Part shown: positions 62,730 to 64,000 of the stretch, one piece after another
Numbering within the stretch: position 1 is the stretch's first letter
Layout: every line of letters starts with the position of its first letter
Assembly: GCF_014692675.1 (NCBI RefSeq)
Contig: NZ_JABFCZ010000002.1
Coordinates: 124,001-188,000 of the forward strand
Length of the DNA: 64,000 nt
DNA from: Roseibium aggregatum
Lineage (GTDB): Bacteria; Pseudomonadota; Alphaproteobacteria; Rhizobiales; Stappiaceae
Direction: 5' to 3'
Program-made: the position numbers and the translations under genes
The notes under the pieces: model-generated
The model's input: only the letters and a program-made list of their open reading frames with translations
Databases searched by the model: none
Told to the model about the DNA's origin: nothing

Positions 62730-64000
62730 ATGTCCTTGACAGATTCCGCGGCCGGCCAGTCTTCCCATTCGGCATTCTTTACCCGCAGCCTTGCTGACAC
62801 CGACCCGGATATTTTCGGCGCCATCGAGAACGAGCTTGGCAGGCAGAGGCACGAAATCGAGCTGATCGCATCGGAGAACATCGTTTCCCGCGCGGTCCTG
62901 GAAGCCCAGGGCTCGATCATGACCAACAAGTATGCCGAGGGCTATCCGGGCAAGCGCTACTACGGCGGCTGCCAGTTCGTGGACGTGGCGGAAACGCTGG
63001 CCATCGAGCGGGCCAAGCAGCTGTTCGGATGCAACTTCGCCAACGTCCAGCCGAATTCCGGCAGCCAGATGAACCAGGCGGTGTTCCTGGCGCTCCTGCA
63101 GCCGGGCGACACCTTCATGGGGCTCGACCTCAATTCCGGCGGACACCTGACCCACGGCTCTCCGGTCAACATGTCCGGCAAGTGGTTCAACGTGGTCTCC
63201 TACGGCGTGCGCGAGGACGATCATCTGCTCGACACGGATGAAATCGAGCGGCGGGCCCATGAGCACAAGCCGAAACTGATCCTGGCCGGCGGAACCGCCT
63301 ATTCGCGGATCTGGGACTGGAAGCGGTTCCGGGAAATCGCCGATTCCATCGGTGCCTATCTGATGGTCGACATGGCGCATATTGCCGGTCTCGTGGCCGG
63401 TGGCGTGCATCCGTCGCCGATCCCGCATGCCCATGTGGTCACCACCACGACCCACAAGTCCCTGCGCGGTCCGCGCGGCGGCATGATCCTCTCCAACGAC
63501 GAGGACATCGCCAAGAAAATCAATTCCGCGGTTTTCCCCGGCCTCCAGGGCGGCCCGCTGATGCATGTGATCGCCGCAAAGGCGGTCGCCTTCGGCGAAG
63601 CGCTGCAGCCGGAGTTCAAGGCCTATGCGAAAAGCGTGGTCGACAACGCCAAGGCCCTGGCAGCGACGCTGCAGGAGCAGGGGCTCGATATTGTTTCGGG
63701 CGGAACGGATAACCATCTGATGCTGGTCGATCTGCGTCCGAAGAACGCGACCGGCAAGAAGGCCGAAGCCTCTCTCGGCCGGGCCAACATCACCTGCAAC
63801 AAGAACGGTATTCCGTTCGATCCGGAGAAGCCGTTCGTGACCTCCGGTGTCCGTCTGGGCACGCCGGCCGGCACCACCCGCGGTTTCGGCGTCGCCGAGT
63901 TCCGCGAGATCGGCCTGCTGATCACCGAAGTGCTCGACGGCCTGAAGGCGGCGAACAGCGAAGACGGCAACGCGGCGGTGGAAGCGGCAGTCAAGGCGAA
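62730..64000 (+). CDS. glyA: Serine hydroxymethyltransferase, 3' end cut by window
   Basis: PLP enzyme linking serine, glycine and tetrahydrofolate. 423 codons are present, open to the end of the window; the family length (about 430) suggests only a few are missing. E-L-I-A-S-E-N (about 42-48), Y-P-G-K-R-Y-Y-G-G (about 70-78) and the PLP-lysine segment [14 protein letters not shown] (about 236-249) are intact. ATG 62730 has AGGA at 62719-62722. The 202-bp leader has a GCCGGA/TCCGGC hairpin at about 62678-62697; I recognise no riboswitch. Confidence 0.95.
   Translation, partial: MSLTDSAAGQSSHSAFFTRSLADTDPDIFGAIENELGRQRHEIELIASENIVSRAVLEAQGSIMTNKYAEGYPGKRYYGGCQFVDVAETLAIERAKQLFGCNFANVQPNSGSQMNQAVFLALLQPGDTFMGLDLNSGGHLTHGSPVNMSGKWFNVVSYGVREDDHLLDTDEIERRAHEHKPKLILAGGTAYSRIWDWKRFREIADSIGAYLMVDMAHIAGLVAGGVHPSPIPHAHVVTTTTHKSLRGPRGGMILSNDEDIAKKINSAVFPGLQGGPLMHVIAAKAVAFGEALQPEFKAYAKSVVDNAKALAATLQEQGLDIVSGGTDNHLMLVDLRPKNATGKKAEASLGRANITCNKNGIPFDPEKPFVTSGVRLGTPAGTTRGFGVAEFREIGLLITEVLDGLKAANSEDGNAAVEAAVKA

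Overview
The window is high-GC bacterial chromosome and looks like one strain of an alphaproteobacterium of the Hyphomicrobiales (Rhizobiales). I infer a Stappiaceae/Roseibium-like marine heterotroph. Reasons: the LdtR/LdtP pair next to glyA, the block rpoZ-rsh-pyrE-DUF2062-lepB-rnc-era-recO, the MucR/Omp2-type porin architecture, a non-zinc HemB, and valine-catabolism genes beside a thiosulfate-oxidising Sox system. This placement is from gene content only, not from a phylogeny.

Region 1 (1-12,950) is a Sox sulfur-oxidation locus. A minus-strand run soxV-W-X-Y-Z-A-B-C-D encodes the periplasmic multienzyme that oxidises thiosulfate to sulfate, with the CcdA-like SoxV and thioredoxin-like SoxW supplying reductant. 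Divergent soxS-soxR-soxT1 encode a second thioredoxin-like protein, an ArsR-type persulfide sensor and a YeeE/YedE sulfur transporter. A Tat-exported metallo-beta-lactamase-fold protein and a second YeeE/YedE protein (soxT2) follow, again divergent. Four intergenic regions share a candidate ATTC-(A-rich)-ATAT operator.

Region 2 (12,960-18,390) is a PhoB-type phosphonate/phosphate ABC transporter, phnC-D-E1-E2, with a good Pho box, a hexapeptide acyltransferase on the other strand and an attenuator-like hairpin after phnD. A 266-bp sequence that is almost entirely self-complementary (three-way junction) lies between phnE2 and its terminator.

Region 3 (18,450-32,300) has envelope genes: a lytic transglycosylase, an orphan ParA-like ATPase, a giant PAN-containing alpha-2-macroglobulin with its partner PBP1C, and a highly expressed porin. 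Between the porin and an alpha/beta hydrolase, two mobile elements meet at one CTAG site: a 262-bp MITE-like unit with 26-bp inverted repeats, and an 831-bp IS5-family element whose target site is the hydrolase stop codon.

Region 4 (32,590-56,000) is mostly housekeeping: dapA, smpB, a thioesterase/iron-ADH pair, parC, a GGDEF-EAL protein, recO, era, rnc, lepB, a DUF2062 protein, pyrE, rsh, rpoZ, a NYN-domain protein, a family-5 uracil-DNA glycosylase, bpt, an SLC13-type transporter, an RDD protein, threonine ammonia-lyase and hemB.

Region 5 (56,170-64,000) holds valine-degradation genes (acyl-CoA dehydrogenase, 3-hydroxyisobutyryl-CoA hydrolase, a small membrane protein, mmsB), then ldtR, ldtP, a 66-residue protein and glyA, which is cut by the window end. 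I found no tRNA, rRNA or CRISPR array.
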